A stretch of 64,000 nucleotides of DNA from an uncultured Arachnia sp. (lineage in GTDB: Bacteria > Actinomycetota > Actinomycetes > Propionibacteriales > Propionibacteriaceae): positions 124,001 to 188,000 of the forward strand of contig CANLSH010000002.1 of the NCBI GenBank assembly GCA_947493705.1, written 5' to 3'. Below the pieces are notes generated by a model. It was not told the DNA's origin, searched no databases, and was given only the letters and a program-made list of their open reading frames with translations. Every line of letters begins with the position of its first letter. Within the stretch, counting starts at the first letter, position 1. Below are positions 1 to 7,882 of this stretch, in pieces. Position numbers and translations under genes: made by a program.

Positions 1-1
1 G

Positions 2-145
2 ATCCGGCAGCCTGAGGGCTTCACCTACTTGTCCTGGCAGGAAGCGCCACCCAAGGCAGGCTGGCAGTTCTGGAAGTCGGGGGGTGACAAAGACCTCACA
101 TGGGAGGGCCTTGGCCTACCCAAGGGCAAGGACAAGGCCGATTGA
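2..145 (+). CDS. C-terminal fragment of an unidentified protein
   Basis: An open frame enters from the left edge and ends at the TGA at 143-145, giving 47 residues. The composition looks like real protein: rich in Trp, Gly and Lys, with FTYLSWQEAPP and a highly charged Lys/Asp tail just before the stop. No start lies in the window, so it is a 3' fragment. I do not recognise the family. The 161-bp inverted-repeat element starts 54 bases after the stop. Confidence 0.45.
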   Translation: MRQPEGFTYLSWQEAPPKAGWQFWKSGGDKDLTWEGLGLPKGKDKAD

Positions 146-199
146 GGGGCTCCTTCGATACGCCCAACGACTTCGTCGCGGGACTACTCAGGAATCCAG

Positions 200-360
200 G
201 GAACCACTGATCAATCATGTCCTGGCTGCGGCGCACCGGATCGGGCGATCTGGCGTCCCTACATCTGGATATGGACATCCAGTACACGCACCAGATGTCG
301 TGACACCATCTCATCCCGCCTGGCACGGTCTCGCCGAGAACAGCATTGATCGGCGCTTCC
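200..360. mobile_element. 161-bp terminal-inverted-repeat element, copy 1 (MITE-like)
   Basis: This stretch is about 90% identical to 17556-17717. The left end GGAACCACTGATCAAT (200-215) is matched in reverse complement by the right end (345-360) at 13 of 16 positions. The 4-bp sequence CCAG lies directly outside both ends (196-199 and 361-364), a likely target duplication. An internal hairpin is formed by ACATCTGG (261-268) and CCAGATGT (291-298). There is no coding capacity, so it looks like a non-autonomous element or decayed insertion-sequence ends. The parent transposase is not in the window. Confidence 0.75.
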
Positions 361-458
361 CCAGGTAGGTCCCGACTGCTCCGTTCATCTGCTCTCGTGT
401 CCATTTTCAGGCGCGCTGCGCGCCGTTATGGATGGAGAAAAATGACGGATTCTCCGAT

Positions 459-555
459 GGTCGAGTAGGCCGCCTGCGGCCGTGTCGAGGCCCCGTTCGG
501 CCGCAGGCGGTCTCGACACGCGCCTGGCTCCTTCGTCGCCGGGCGTTACTCGACC
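459..555. repeat. REP-like nested palindrome
   Basis: The outer arms GGTCGAGTA (459-467) and TACTCGACC (547-555) are perfect inverted repeats. Inside lies a perfect 13-bp inverted repeat, CCGCCTGCGGCCG (470-482) with 498-510. The TCGACACGCG block (513-522) recurs at 21823-21832. This is the look of the intergenic REP/REPIN-type repeats of many actinobacteria. The rest of the 457-base gap between 145 and 602 holds only this and the inverted-repeat element. Confidence 0.7.
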
Positions 556-601
556 ACCGGGGCTATTCCTTTCCAGGACGTCGTCCTCATTTCAAGATGT
601 T

Positions 602-2398
602 TCACTGGGTGATCTCGTAGCTCAGTAGCTTCGCTCGATCGGCCTTCGACGTGGAGCCCTGCAAAGCAAGAAGTTCCGCGTAAATGCCTCCGGAGAGCGC
701 GAGTTCCCCGGGCGTTCCGATCTCGTCGATCCGGCCATTGCGCAGCGTGATGATGCGGTCCACCGACGAGATGGTGGAGAGCCGGTGGGCGATGATCAAC
801 GTCGTGCGTCCCTGCATCAGTTCCTCCAAGCCTGCCTGGACCAGCCGCTCGGATTTGGTGTCCAGCGACGACGTCGCCTCATCCAGCACCAGGATGGGAG
901 CATCCTTCAGAAGGGCGCGGGCCACGGAGATCCGCTGCTTCTGACCACCGGAGAGCTTGATGCCACGCTCGCCAATCTCGGTGTCGAATCCCGACGGCAG
1001 CTTCCGGATGAAGGGCAGGGCGTTGGCCCGGCGCACGGCATCGGTGAGTTCCTCATCGGTTGCGTGGGGACGACCGTATGCCAGGTTCTCCCGGATGGTC
1101 CCTGAGAACAGCGAGGCGTCCTGGAAGACGACGCCGATCTCCCGACGCAGGGCTTCCGTGGGGACCTCGGTGACCGATTGGCCGTGCACATCGATGGTGC
1201 CGCAGGTGGGGGCATAGAGCTTCATCAGCAGGTTCACCAGCGTGGTCTTGCCGCCGCCTGATTCGCCCACGAAGGCCACTTTCTCGCCCCGATGGATGGC
1301 TAGATCGATACCCAGCAACACGAGCGCGTCCTCGTCATAGCCGAAGCTGACATCGTCGAACTCGATGACGGGATCTCGATCCTGCCACTGCACCGTGGCT
1401 GTTGCATCGGTCTCCAGGGGGTTGTTGGGCTCGTCCAACTCGTCCATCACCATGAAGTACTCCCGGCTACCCGTGATGGCGCGCTGCCAGCTGTCCACCA
1501 GATAGCTCATGGATTCCACAGGCTGCTTGGCCATGTTGATGAGCTGGATGAGTAGCACCATGGTGGGCAGACCGAACGCACCCTGGGCCGTTTGAACGAA
1601 GATCACGGCATAGAGGCCGAAGAACACAACGTCCAGGGCACCCCGGCGAATGATGTCCATCTTGTGCCAGAACCGTGACTGGGCACGCGTCAGTGTGACG
1701 GTGGATTCATACTTGTCGCTGAAGGCGTCCAGTTCGGAGCGCTCGGTGACGAAGGACTTCACCACGCGCATCTGACCGATCACCTCGGCAAAGCGTCCAC
1801 CGGCCACATCGTAGAGCGTGTTCTTCTTGCGCTCCCACACCTGCCACTTCCGCGACGTCAGCGCCGTCAGGCCGACGAAGGTGGGGTAGATGATGATGAG
1901 CATCAGGGCCAGCCATGGCGATTTGATCCCTGAGATCACCAGCACCGCCACCACGGTGATCAGTGTGGTGAAGAATCCATTGGAGAACATCTTGAGGAAA
2001 TCCGTGATGGACGTGATCGAACGGTTCAACCGGGAGATCAGGGTCCCGGTCAGCTCGGAATCGTAGTATCGCTGCGGCAGACGCAGCAGCTTGTGGAAGT
2101 ACCGCTGCGAGAGGATCACCCGCAGGCGGGTGCTCATGAGATCTCCCATGTAGCCGCCGATGTTGGAGACCACAGAGTTCGTCAACATGATGCCGAGCAG
2201 TGCCAGTGCCAGCCAGAGGAGGGAGGAGACCTGGCCCTCGTTCTCCCTCGTGATGGACTCCACCTGGGCGACGGCCTCGGAGATGACGAAAGGGGCCAGC
2301 AGCGCCGTCGTGGAGGTGACGATGGCGGCCACGACGATGCCGACGTACAGAGGCCGCAGCTCACGAGCCTGGGCAAGGATGTCGGTGATGCTCTTCAT
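602..2398 (-). CDS. ABC exporter, fused permease and ATPase (MsbA/BmrA type)
   Basis: This 598-residue half-transporter has an N-terminal membrane domain with six likely helices (about residues 18-310) followed by one nucleotide-binding domain. Walker A is GESGGGKTT (378-386), the Q-loop Gln is at about 426, the signature LSGGQ is at 482-486 and Walker B ILVLDE is at 502-507. The length is normal for homodimeric lipid, drug or peptide exporters. It follows a small membrane-protein gene in the same direction after a 76-base gap. The substrate cannot be told from the sequence; a link to the glycan genes nearby is only positional. Confidence 0.93.
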   Translation of the reverse strand: MKSITDILAQARELRPLYVGIVVAAIVTSTTALLAPFVISEAVAQVESITRENEGQVSSLLWLALALLGIMLTNSVVSNIGGYMGDLMSTRLRVILSQRYFHKLLRLPQRYYDSELTGTLISRLNRSITSITDFLKMFSNGFFTTLITVVAVLVISGIKSPWLALMLIIIYPTFVGLTALTSRKWQVWERKKNTLYDVAGGRFAEVIGQMRVVKSFVTERSELDAFSDKYESTVTLTRAQSRFWHKMDIIRRGALDVVFFGLYAVIFVQTAQGAFGLPTMVLLIQLINMAKQPVESMSYLVDSWQRAITGSREYFMVMDELDEPNNPLETDATATVQWQDRDPVIEFDDVSFGYDEDALVLLGIDLAIHRGEKVAFVGESGGGKTTLVNLLMKLYAPTCGTIDVHGQSVTEVPTEALRREIGVVFQDASLFSGTIRENLAYGRPHATDEELTDAVRRANALPFIRKLPSGFDTEIGERGIKLSGGQKQRISVARALLKDAPILVLDEATSSLDTKSERLVQAGLEELMQGRTTLIIAHRLSTISSVDRIITLRNGRIDEIGTPGELALSGGIYAELLALQGSTSKADRAKLLSYEITQ

Positions 2399-2474
2399 GT
2401 ACTGCTTTCACGGGTTCTGGAGGAAGGCGAAGGGGCGCAGCCTCCCATTCTCCACCCGAACCCTGAGGAAGACC

Positions 2475-3113
2475 TCATCGTGGCCGATCCATGACCGGTT
2501 TCTCGACCACATCCGCCACACCGATGCCGACGCGTCGCAGCTCGAGGTTGGCAAGCTCCACAATTGTGGCGCCATCCGCGCGCCGCCATGCACCCACTGG
2601 ATCGTTGGTGATGCGGGCAATCCTCGTCATGGGGGCGTTGGCCATGGCGCGCAGTGCGAACAGATCCAGATCCGACTGATCGTTGATGTAGGTTCGCGCG
2701 GCTGCTGACTCGCGAGCACGTCGGATGCGGAGCGGCAGGTAGATGATGGCCAGGGTGAGGGTGGGTGCCAACCACACCACAACGGCGATGACCAGTGCGG
2801 TCTGCTCGATGGCTGAGACTGTTTCGGTGGCCTGGCTGGCGATGTCGCGCAGCGAGTCGGCCATGGGTTGGAAGGGGGCGGCCAACTGATCACCAACGAA
2901 GCGGACCTCCCCCAAGGACTCTGCCGCGTCATCGACCGTGCCCGCCAACGAGGATGTGCTGTCGTTCAGCGCGACGGCTGGTGCCGCCATGGCGTTGATG
3001 CTCGCACGGACGACTCCGGCGACGCCCAACCACAGCAGCGTCCACCCGATGAGGACGACGTCACCGAAGACGTGAACGGCCCGTCTGACCGGGCGGATGT
3101 GGGCTCTGCGCAT
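2475..3113 (-). CDS. hypothetical two-helix membrane protein
   Basis: A 212-residue protein with two hydrophobic segments (about residues 15-37 and 105-130). Between them is an Ala/Asp/Ser-rich loop that may be helical, and the C-terminal half is hydrophilic. The start is supported by CAGGAG five bases upstream of the ATG at 3113. I recognise no family. It lies upstream of the ABC exporter in the same direction, so the two may be co-transcribed, and it could be an accessory membrane protein. Confidence 0.7.
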   Translation of the reverse strand: MRRAHIRPVRRAVHVFGDVVLIGWTLLWLGVAGVVRASINAMAAPAVALNDSTSSLAGTVDDAAESLGEVRFVGDQLAAPFQPMADSLRDIASQATETVSAIEQTALVIAVVVWLAPTLTLAIIYLPLRIRRARESAAARTYINDQSDLDLFALRAMANAPMTRIARITNDPVGAWRRADGATIVELANLELRRVGIGVADVVEKPVMDRPR

Positions 3114-3172
3114 GGGTGCTCCTGAGGTTGAACGGCGTTCATCCTCCCAGTATGGGCACCTGCGCAGGCAGT

Positions 3173-4330
3173 TCAGGCGTTGACCGGAATCCAGGGGCAG
3201 CTGGGGTCCGAGCCGAATGCGTTGCCCGTCATGGCGTGCGTCCTTGCCCTGGAACCGCCGCAGATCGCATTAAATTCACAGACTCCGCACTTGCCGGCGA
3301 AGTCTTCGGTACGGCGCAGTCGCTGCATCGTGGGGGACTTCCGGTAAATCTCGCTGAAGGGAGACTCGTGTACCGATCCGCAGGGCAGTGGCAGGAAGCC
3401 GCTGGGGAACACCTCTCCAATGTGGTCAATGAAGGCGAAGCCCCGGCCGGCGTCGACGCCGATGGGGGGGCGAGGGACGCGTCGCTCGGTGCAAACGCCC
3501 AGCCGTTCAAGCGTCTCGGCAGTGAGCTGGGCATGCAGGGCACCCGTGGCGGGCATCGGCGTGCCGTTGACGCGGGCGGCCTGACGTTGCAGGGCGAGTC
3601 GGCGGTAGGCCGGCGCCTCGGTGACCTTCACGGCGATCCTGTCCGAGACGTCGTGCAGCCAGTTGAGGACATCCTCCATGGCCTCAGGCGCGAGCGGCTG
3701 CATGTCAGTGGCGCGGCCCATCGGCACCAGGAAGAACGTGTACCACAGGTGTGCGCCCATACCGATGACGGTTTCCAGCAGCGCCGGTAGTTCGTGGACG
3801 TTGCCGGCGGTGATGGTGGTGTTCACCTGGAACCGGAAGCCATGCTTACGGATCAGGGTGGCGGCCTCCAGGCTGGCGTCGAAGGTGCCCGGAAAACCGC
3901 GAAAGGAATCATGAGTGGCGGCGGTGGCGCCATCCAGGGAGAGCGAGAACGCTTTGACGCCGGCTTCCCGCACTTCAGCCAGCTTCTCATCGGTGAGCAG
4001 CGGGGTGACGGACGGCGAGAGTGACATCGCCAGACCCTGAGAGGTGCCGTACTCGATCAGCTCGGTCAGATCCGCGCGTTCGAATGCGTCACCACCGGAG
4101 ATGATGACCATGGGCCGTGGGGTTCCAGAGGTGGCGATGTCGTCGAGCAGTTCCTTCCCCTGCGAAGTGGTCAGCTCGCGTGGATCCGGAAGTGGCTGGG
4201 CGTCGGCGCGGCAATGCTTGCAGGCCAACTGGCATGCCCGGGTGACTTCCCAGACGACGACGTGGGGACGATCGTTGACATCGTGGTGCAATTGACGAAC
4301 CACTGGATGGCTGCGTGTTGTGGTGCTCAT
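3173..4330 (-). CDS. radical SAM/SPASM-domain protein (NirJ/AhbD-like)
   Basis: A 385-residue iron-sulfur enzyme. The radical SAM cluster motif is C33-x3-C37-x2-C40, followed by an SGGD turn (78-81). A Cys-rich C-terminal region (CGVCEFNAICGGSRAR and a last Cys near the end) should bind an auxiliary cluster. The layout matches the heme-related and peptide-modifying SPASM proteins, of which NirJ/AhbD is the closest look by memory. I chose the ATG at 4330 because the radical SAM fold begins there; the frame is open further upstream only because it overlaps the permease gene. It sits 134 bases downstream of the sugar-importer genes. Its substrate is unknown; it is clearly different from the sulfatase-maturating enzyme at 17718. 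Confidence 0.85.
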   Translation of the reverse strand: MSTTTRSHPVVRQLHHDVNDRPHVVVWEVTRACQLACKHCRADAQPLPDPRELTTSQGKELLDDIATSGTPRPMVIISGGDAFERADLTELIEYGTSQGLAMSLSPSVTPLLTDEKLAEVREAGVKAFSLSLDGATAATHDSFRGFPGTFDASLEAATLIRKHGFRFQVNTTITAGNVHELPALLETVIGMGAHLWYTFFLVPMGRATDMQPLAPEAMEDVLNWLHDVSDRIAVKVTEAPAYRRLALQRQAARVNGTPMPATGALHAQLTAETLERLGVCTERRVPRPPIGVDAGRGFAFIDHIGEVFPSGFLPLPCGSVHESPFSEIYRKSPTMQRLRRTEDFAGKCGVCEFNAICGGSRARTHAMTGNAFGSDPSCPWIPVNA

Positions 4331-4464
4331 GGCTGCCTCTCTGAATCGCGATGATCGCACGCTATCGAGAGGCGTTCGGGCCGGGGCAGGCGGGGTCTGT
4401 GAAGGGCCCGTAGGGGATCCGGCCCGGGTATGTTCGACGTCCCATCCCCCGGCAGATCCGTGGA

Positions 4465-5385
4465 TCAGCGGATCCCGGTGCGGGCGAAGCCCTGAACGAA
4501 GTAGCGCTGGAACACGAGGAAGAGCAGCACCATGGGGGCGACGTTGACCAGCGCGAACGCCATGGTGGCGCCATAGTCGGAGCCGAACTGGCCCTGGAGG
4601 TACAGCAGCCCAATGGGCAGGGTGAAAAGTTCGTTCTGTTTCAGCGCGATCAGCGGCCAGGCGAAATCGTTCCATGACGACAGCAGGCTCATGAAGAACA
4701 GCACCGCGATCAGCGGCTTCGACAACGGCAGGACCACCCTGCTGAACACTCTGACGTGGCCCGCCCCGTCGATCCGCGCCGCCTCGATCAGTTCACGCGG
4801 GATGCCCAACATGAATTGCCTCGCGAGAAAGATACCGAAAGCCGACGCGGCTGCCGGCAGTATGACCGCCCAGTACGTGCCGTAGAGGTTCAGCGTCGTC
4901 ACCAGCCGGAACAGGGCCACCATGATGACCTGCACAGGCACCATGAGGGTGGACAGCGCCAACAGGAACAAGGGCGTGGACCCACGGAAGCGCAGATGGG
5001 CGAAAGCGTAGCCGGCGAGCAGATTGAACACCACGATGATGGCGGCCGTCACCAGCGAAATGGCCACAGAGTTGGTGAACCAAGTGCCCACGGGAAAGGA
5101 CTCAAACACCCGCTCAAAGTTGGAGAATGTGAGCTCTCTCGGCCACAACCTCAACTGTCCACCCAACAGTTCCGAGCGGGTGGACAGCGCCACCACCACC
5201 ATCCAGTAGAGCGGGAACAACAGGATCAGGCACAGCAGCACCGCCAGGGCAGTTCTTCCCACGAGTCCCGCGCGGTCGCGTCTGGCACGACGGCGCCGTC
5301 GGTCTGTATCGATCAGCGGCCCTCCCGGCGGTGCTGCGGGATCCACCACGGGTTGGGGGGCTGTTTCCACGTCCGTGCTCGTCAT
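4465..5385 (-). CDS. carbohydrate ABC transporter permease, MalG type
   Basis: About 306 residues. A charged N-terminal cytoplasmic stretch is followed by six likely membrane helices and the EAA-type loop (ELIEAARIDGAG) that docks on the ATPase. The ATG at 5385 overlaps the stop of the upstream permease gene (ATGA), so translation is probably coupled; an in-frame ATG at 5415 is less likely. Together with the genes at 5382 and 6275 it forms a CUT1-type sugar importer. No ATPase gene is linked, so a shared MsmK-type ATPase encoded elsewhere is expected. Confidence 0.93.
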   Translation of the reverse strand: MTSTDVETAPQPVVDPAAPPGGPLIDTDRRRRRARRDRAGLVGRTALAVLLCLILLFPLYWMVVVALSTRSELLGGQLRLWPRELTFSNFERVFESFPVGTWFTNSVAISLVTAAIIVVFNLLAGYAFAHLRFRGSTPLFLLALSTLMVPVQVIMVALFRLVTTLNLYGTYWAVILPAAASAFGIFLARQFMLGIPRELIEAARIDGAGHVRVFSRVVLPLSKPLIAVLFFMSLLSSWNDFAWPLIALKQNELFTLPIGLLYLQGQFGSDYGATMAFALVNVAPMVLLFLVFQRYFVQGFARTGIR

Positions 5386-6278
5386 GAGACGTCCCTCGAT
5401 TTGTTGGTGCGCCACTGAATCGCTGTGAAAGTCAGCATGAACAGCAGCAGCACCATGCCTATTGCTGCTGCGTAGCCCTGATCTCGGGTCACGAAACCAG
5501 TGTCGTAGGCGTAGGTGACGAGCACCGACGTGGCGTTGCGTGGCCCCCCGCCGGTGAGGACGAAAATGATGTCAAAGACCTGGAAGGAGTAGATGACATT
5601 CATGATGAGTAGGAAGAACGATGACGGCCCCACCAGCGGCACAGTCATGTAGCGGAATCTCTGCCACCCGGTGGCTCCATCGAGACGCGCAGCTTCATAG
5701 ACGTCGTCGCCGATGCCCTGCAAACCGGCCAGATAGATAAGCATGTTGAAACCCACCCGCCACCAGAGCGTGATGATCACCACTGAAGCGAAGGCGGCCG
5801 CCCCGCCCGACTGCCATGCCACGTCAGGAAGTCCCAGGTAGCGAACCAGCTTGTCCAGGATGCCGCTGTTCTCATCGAAGATCAGCGTTGCGATCAGGGC
5901 GGTGGCGATACCGGAGACGGCCATGGGAATGATGAGGATGGATCGGAAGACTCCCCGGGCGGGAAGCACGGAGTTCAGTAGGACCGCAGCGCCCAGGCCC
6001 AGAGCCATCGACAACGGCGTGACGATCACAGTGAACAATGCCGTGTTCAGGGTGGATCGCCAGAACAGGGAGTCAGTGAGGAGTCTCTGATAATTGCTGA
6101 GGCCGGTGAACGTTCCAGCTCCGAACCCATTGGTTTCCTGCAGGCTGATCACCAGCGCGCCAGCCATCGGGGCAAGGATGAACAGGCCGAGCAGAAGCAT
6201 TGTTGGAGTCAGGAAACCGTAAGCAGCGAGTGATTCCCCCCGGATGGTGCGCGCCGGCGTCTGAGCCGTACTGCTCAT
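5382..6278 (-). CDS. carbohydrate ABC transporter permease, MalF/UgpA type
   Basis: A 298-residue membrane protein with about six helices and the EAA loop (YEAARLDGATGWQRF) typical of the first permease of CUT1 sugar importers. It overlaps by four bases with the binding-protein gene upstream (start at 6278, stop at 6275) and with the second permease downstream, so the three genes are one transcription unit. The sugar is not predictable from sequence. The divergence-free layout beside a beta-galactosidase suggests a galactoside or other oligosaccharide. Confidence 0.93.
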   Translation of the reverse strand: MSSTAQTPARTIRGESLAAYGFLTPTMLLLGLFILAPMAGALVISLQETNGFGAGTFTGLSNYQRLLTDSLFWRSTLNTALFTVIVTPLSMALGLGAAVLLNSVLPARGVFRSILIIPMAVSGIATALIATLIFDENSGILDKLVRYLGLPDVAWQSGGAAAFASVVIITLWWRVGFNMLIYLAGLQGIGDDVYEAARLDGATGWQRFRYMTVPLVGPSSFFLLIMNVIYSFQVFDIIFVLTGGGPRNATSVLVTYAYDTGFVTRDQGYAAAIGMVLLLFMLTFTAIQWRTNKSRDVS

Positions 6279-7585
6279 CCGCCGGTGGCCTGCGCAATCC
6301 CGTCCGAGAGCCCGGTGATGGTGTCCTCCACGCTCTGACCGCCGACGAAGGCCTGCTCCAGCTGGTCCTTCAGCACCGTGATGATGGCAGACATGTTGGG
6401 GGAGGCAACCTGGCCTGAATCGGACGGTTGCACGACGCTGGCCTGGTTTATGAAGATTTCGGAGAGTTCGGGGCGGTCGGCGAATGTGATGCCGGACTCC
6501 ACCAGGTCCTGGCGGGTGGGAAGCAGGGATGCGGCTTCGCAGAAGTCACGCATGGACTCCTCCTCGGTCACGAACTCAAGGAAGGAGGCAGCCAGTTCGG
6601 GTGTTCTGGTCCCTGCCGTGGCGACAAGCGCGTTGCCCCCGAAATCGCTGCCGCCCCGTACGTTGCGGGGCGCGTACGTGGCACCCCATTCGAAGTCCAA
6701 CGTGGACGCGGCGTCGGGGATCAAGAACGCACCCGCCCACGTCATGGCAACCGTTTCCGAGTACCAGATGTCGCTGGCGTACGTCGTGGACTTCACCGAA
6801 TCGTTCTGTGGCACGAGGTCTCGGTTGAAGAAGCTGGAAGTGAACTCGACGGCGGCGCGGCCTGCGTCGGAATCGATGGCGGGCGTCACAAGATCCTCTT
6901 CAAGGAAACGACCATCTGCCTGAAAAAGCCAGCTCAACCAGCGGGTCACGCCGTTGCCCTGCCAGTTGTAGGCCATGGGGTACTTGCTGGCGGGCAGCGA
7001 TTCGCGTAGTTGCAGCGCCACCTGCTCCAGCTCCTCCCAGGTCCAGGCCTCCTCGAGTGTGGTGGGCACCGATGTGATGCCGGCTGCGTCGAACATGGCT
7101 TTGTTGTAGAGGATGGCGGACGTGTCAGTGTGATGCGGAACTCCGAAGGGTGAGTTCTCGTTCTGCACGGCGGCCCAGGCCTGGGGTGTGAACCGATCGG
7201 AGAAGCCGTCGCTCAGCAGCGGCTTCAGGTCCAGGAGTTGACCCTGTCCGGCGTAGCTGCCAAACGTGTAGTAGGGCACTCGGAAGATATCTGGGGCGGT
7301 GTTCGACTGCAGTTGTGCGTCGATATTGGTGAACATCTGCTCGTACGGCACCGCGTTCAGCTCGATGGTGGCGCCGCTGTTTGTTGCCTCGAAGCGCTCA
7401 ATGGTCTTGCGGAGGGCGGCGAGTTCATTGTCGGTGCCCCACGTGGTGAAAGTGAGAGTCTCGTTTGATTGGGATCCTGAGGGTTCGGAAGTCTGTTGCT
7501 GACTGAAGCCCCCGCAGCCAGCGAGCCCAACGGGCGCGGCGGTGAGCGCAGCGAGGGAGAGGAAGTTACGGCGTGTTGGCATCAT
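6275..7585 (-). CDS. extracellular sugar-binding lipoprotein of ABC importer
   Basis: About 436 residues. The N-terminus has a twin-arginine stretch (TRRNFL) and a lipobox ending LAGC with the modified Cys at residue 24, so the protein is exported and lipid-anchored. The body fits family 1 solute-binding proteins, including FTTWGTDNELAALRKTIERF near the start. The ATG at 7585 has AAAGGA five bases upstream, which decides the start over longer open sequence. It is the first gene of the importer operon with 6278 and 5385. The 298-base gap to the beta-galactosidase gene is AT-rich at 7670-7730. Confidence 0.92.
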   Translation of the reverse strand: MMPTRRNFLSLAALTAAPVGLAGCGGFSQQQTSEPSGSQSNETLTFTTWGTDNELAALRKTIERFEATNSGATIELNAVPYEQMFTNIDAQLQSNTAPDIFRVPYYTFGSYAGQGQLLDLKPLLSDGFSDRFTPQAWAAVQNENSPFGVPHHTDTSAILYNKAMFDAAGITSVPTTLEEAWTWEELEQVALQLRESLPASKYPMAYNWQGNGVTRWLSWLFQADGRFLEEDLVTPAIDSDAGRAAVEFTSSFFNRDLVPQNDSVKSTTYASDIWYSETVAMTWAGAFLIPDAASTLDFEWGATYAPRNVRGGSDFGGNALVATAGTRTPELAASFLEFVTEEESMRDFCEAASLLPTRQDLVESGITFADRPELSEIFINQASVVQPSDSGQVASPNMSAIITVLKDQLEQAFVGGQSVEDTITGLSDGIAQATGG

Positions 7586-7669
7586 GTCTGTCCTTTGGGT
7601 CTCGAGCAGCAGGAGGGGCTGTGTAGCTGCCTGCCGTGCTCGAACTGAAAAGTAACACGCAGTCACGCC

Positions 7670-7735
7670 CAAAAAAAGGGTTTTCGTTCGGCAATCGAAT
7701 AAAAATTTGAAGATTAATTTTACCCACAGAAGGCT
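7670..7735 (-). promoter_or_regulatory. AT-rich promoter region with a small inverted repeat
   Basis: This is the most AT-rich stretch of the region, upstream of the importer operon that starts at 7585. It contains TTCGGCAATCGAA (7687-7699), where TTCG and CGAA are inverted around five bases, and a CCC-A7-GGG run at 7671-7683. A promoter and operator are likely, but I cannot place -35 and -10 boxes with confidence. Confidence 0.35.
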
Positions 7736-7882
7736 GTCGTGCGCGTCGACTCAGTGAGCTGGCAAGGCTGTGTCCTGCATCACCGCTCGGGCTCGGTGCG
7801 CGGTGCTTTGTCAGGCCCAGTTGATTCGAGGCTCGGCCAGTGGTGAGTCCGGTGTGCTCGGCGCCTCACGTGGTGGTGAAGA

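Noticed and set aside
4331..4675. N-terminal extension of the radical SAM gene by 115 codons
   Set aside because: It overlaps the permease gene on the same strand in another frame, and the extra residues are Arg/Pro-rich with no family similarity.
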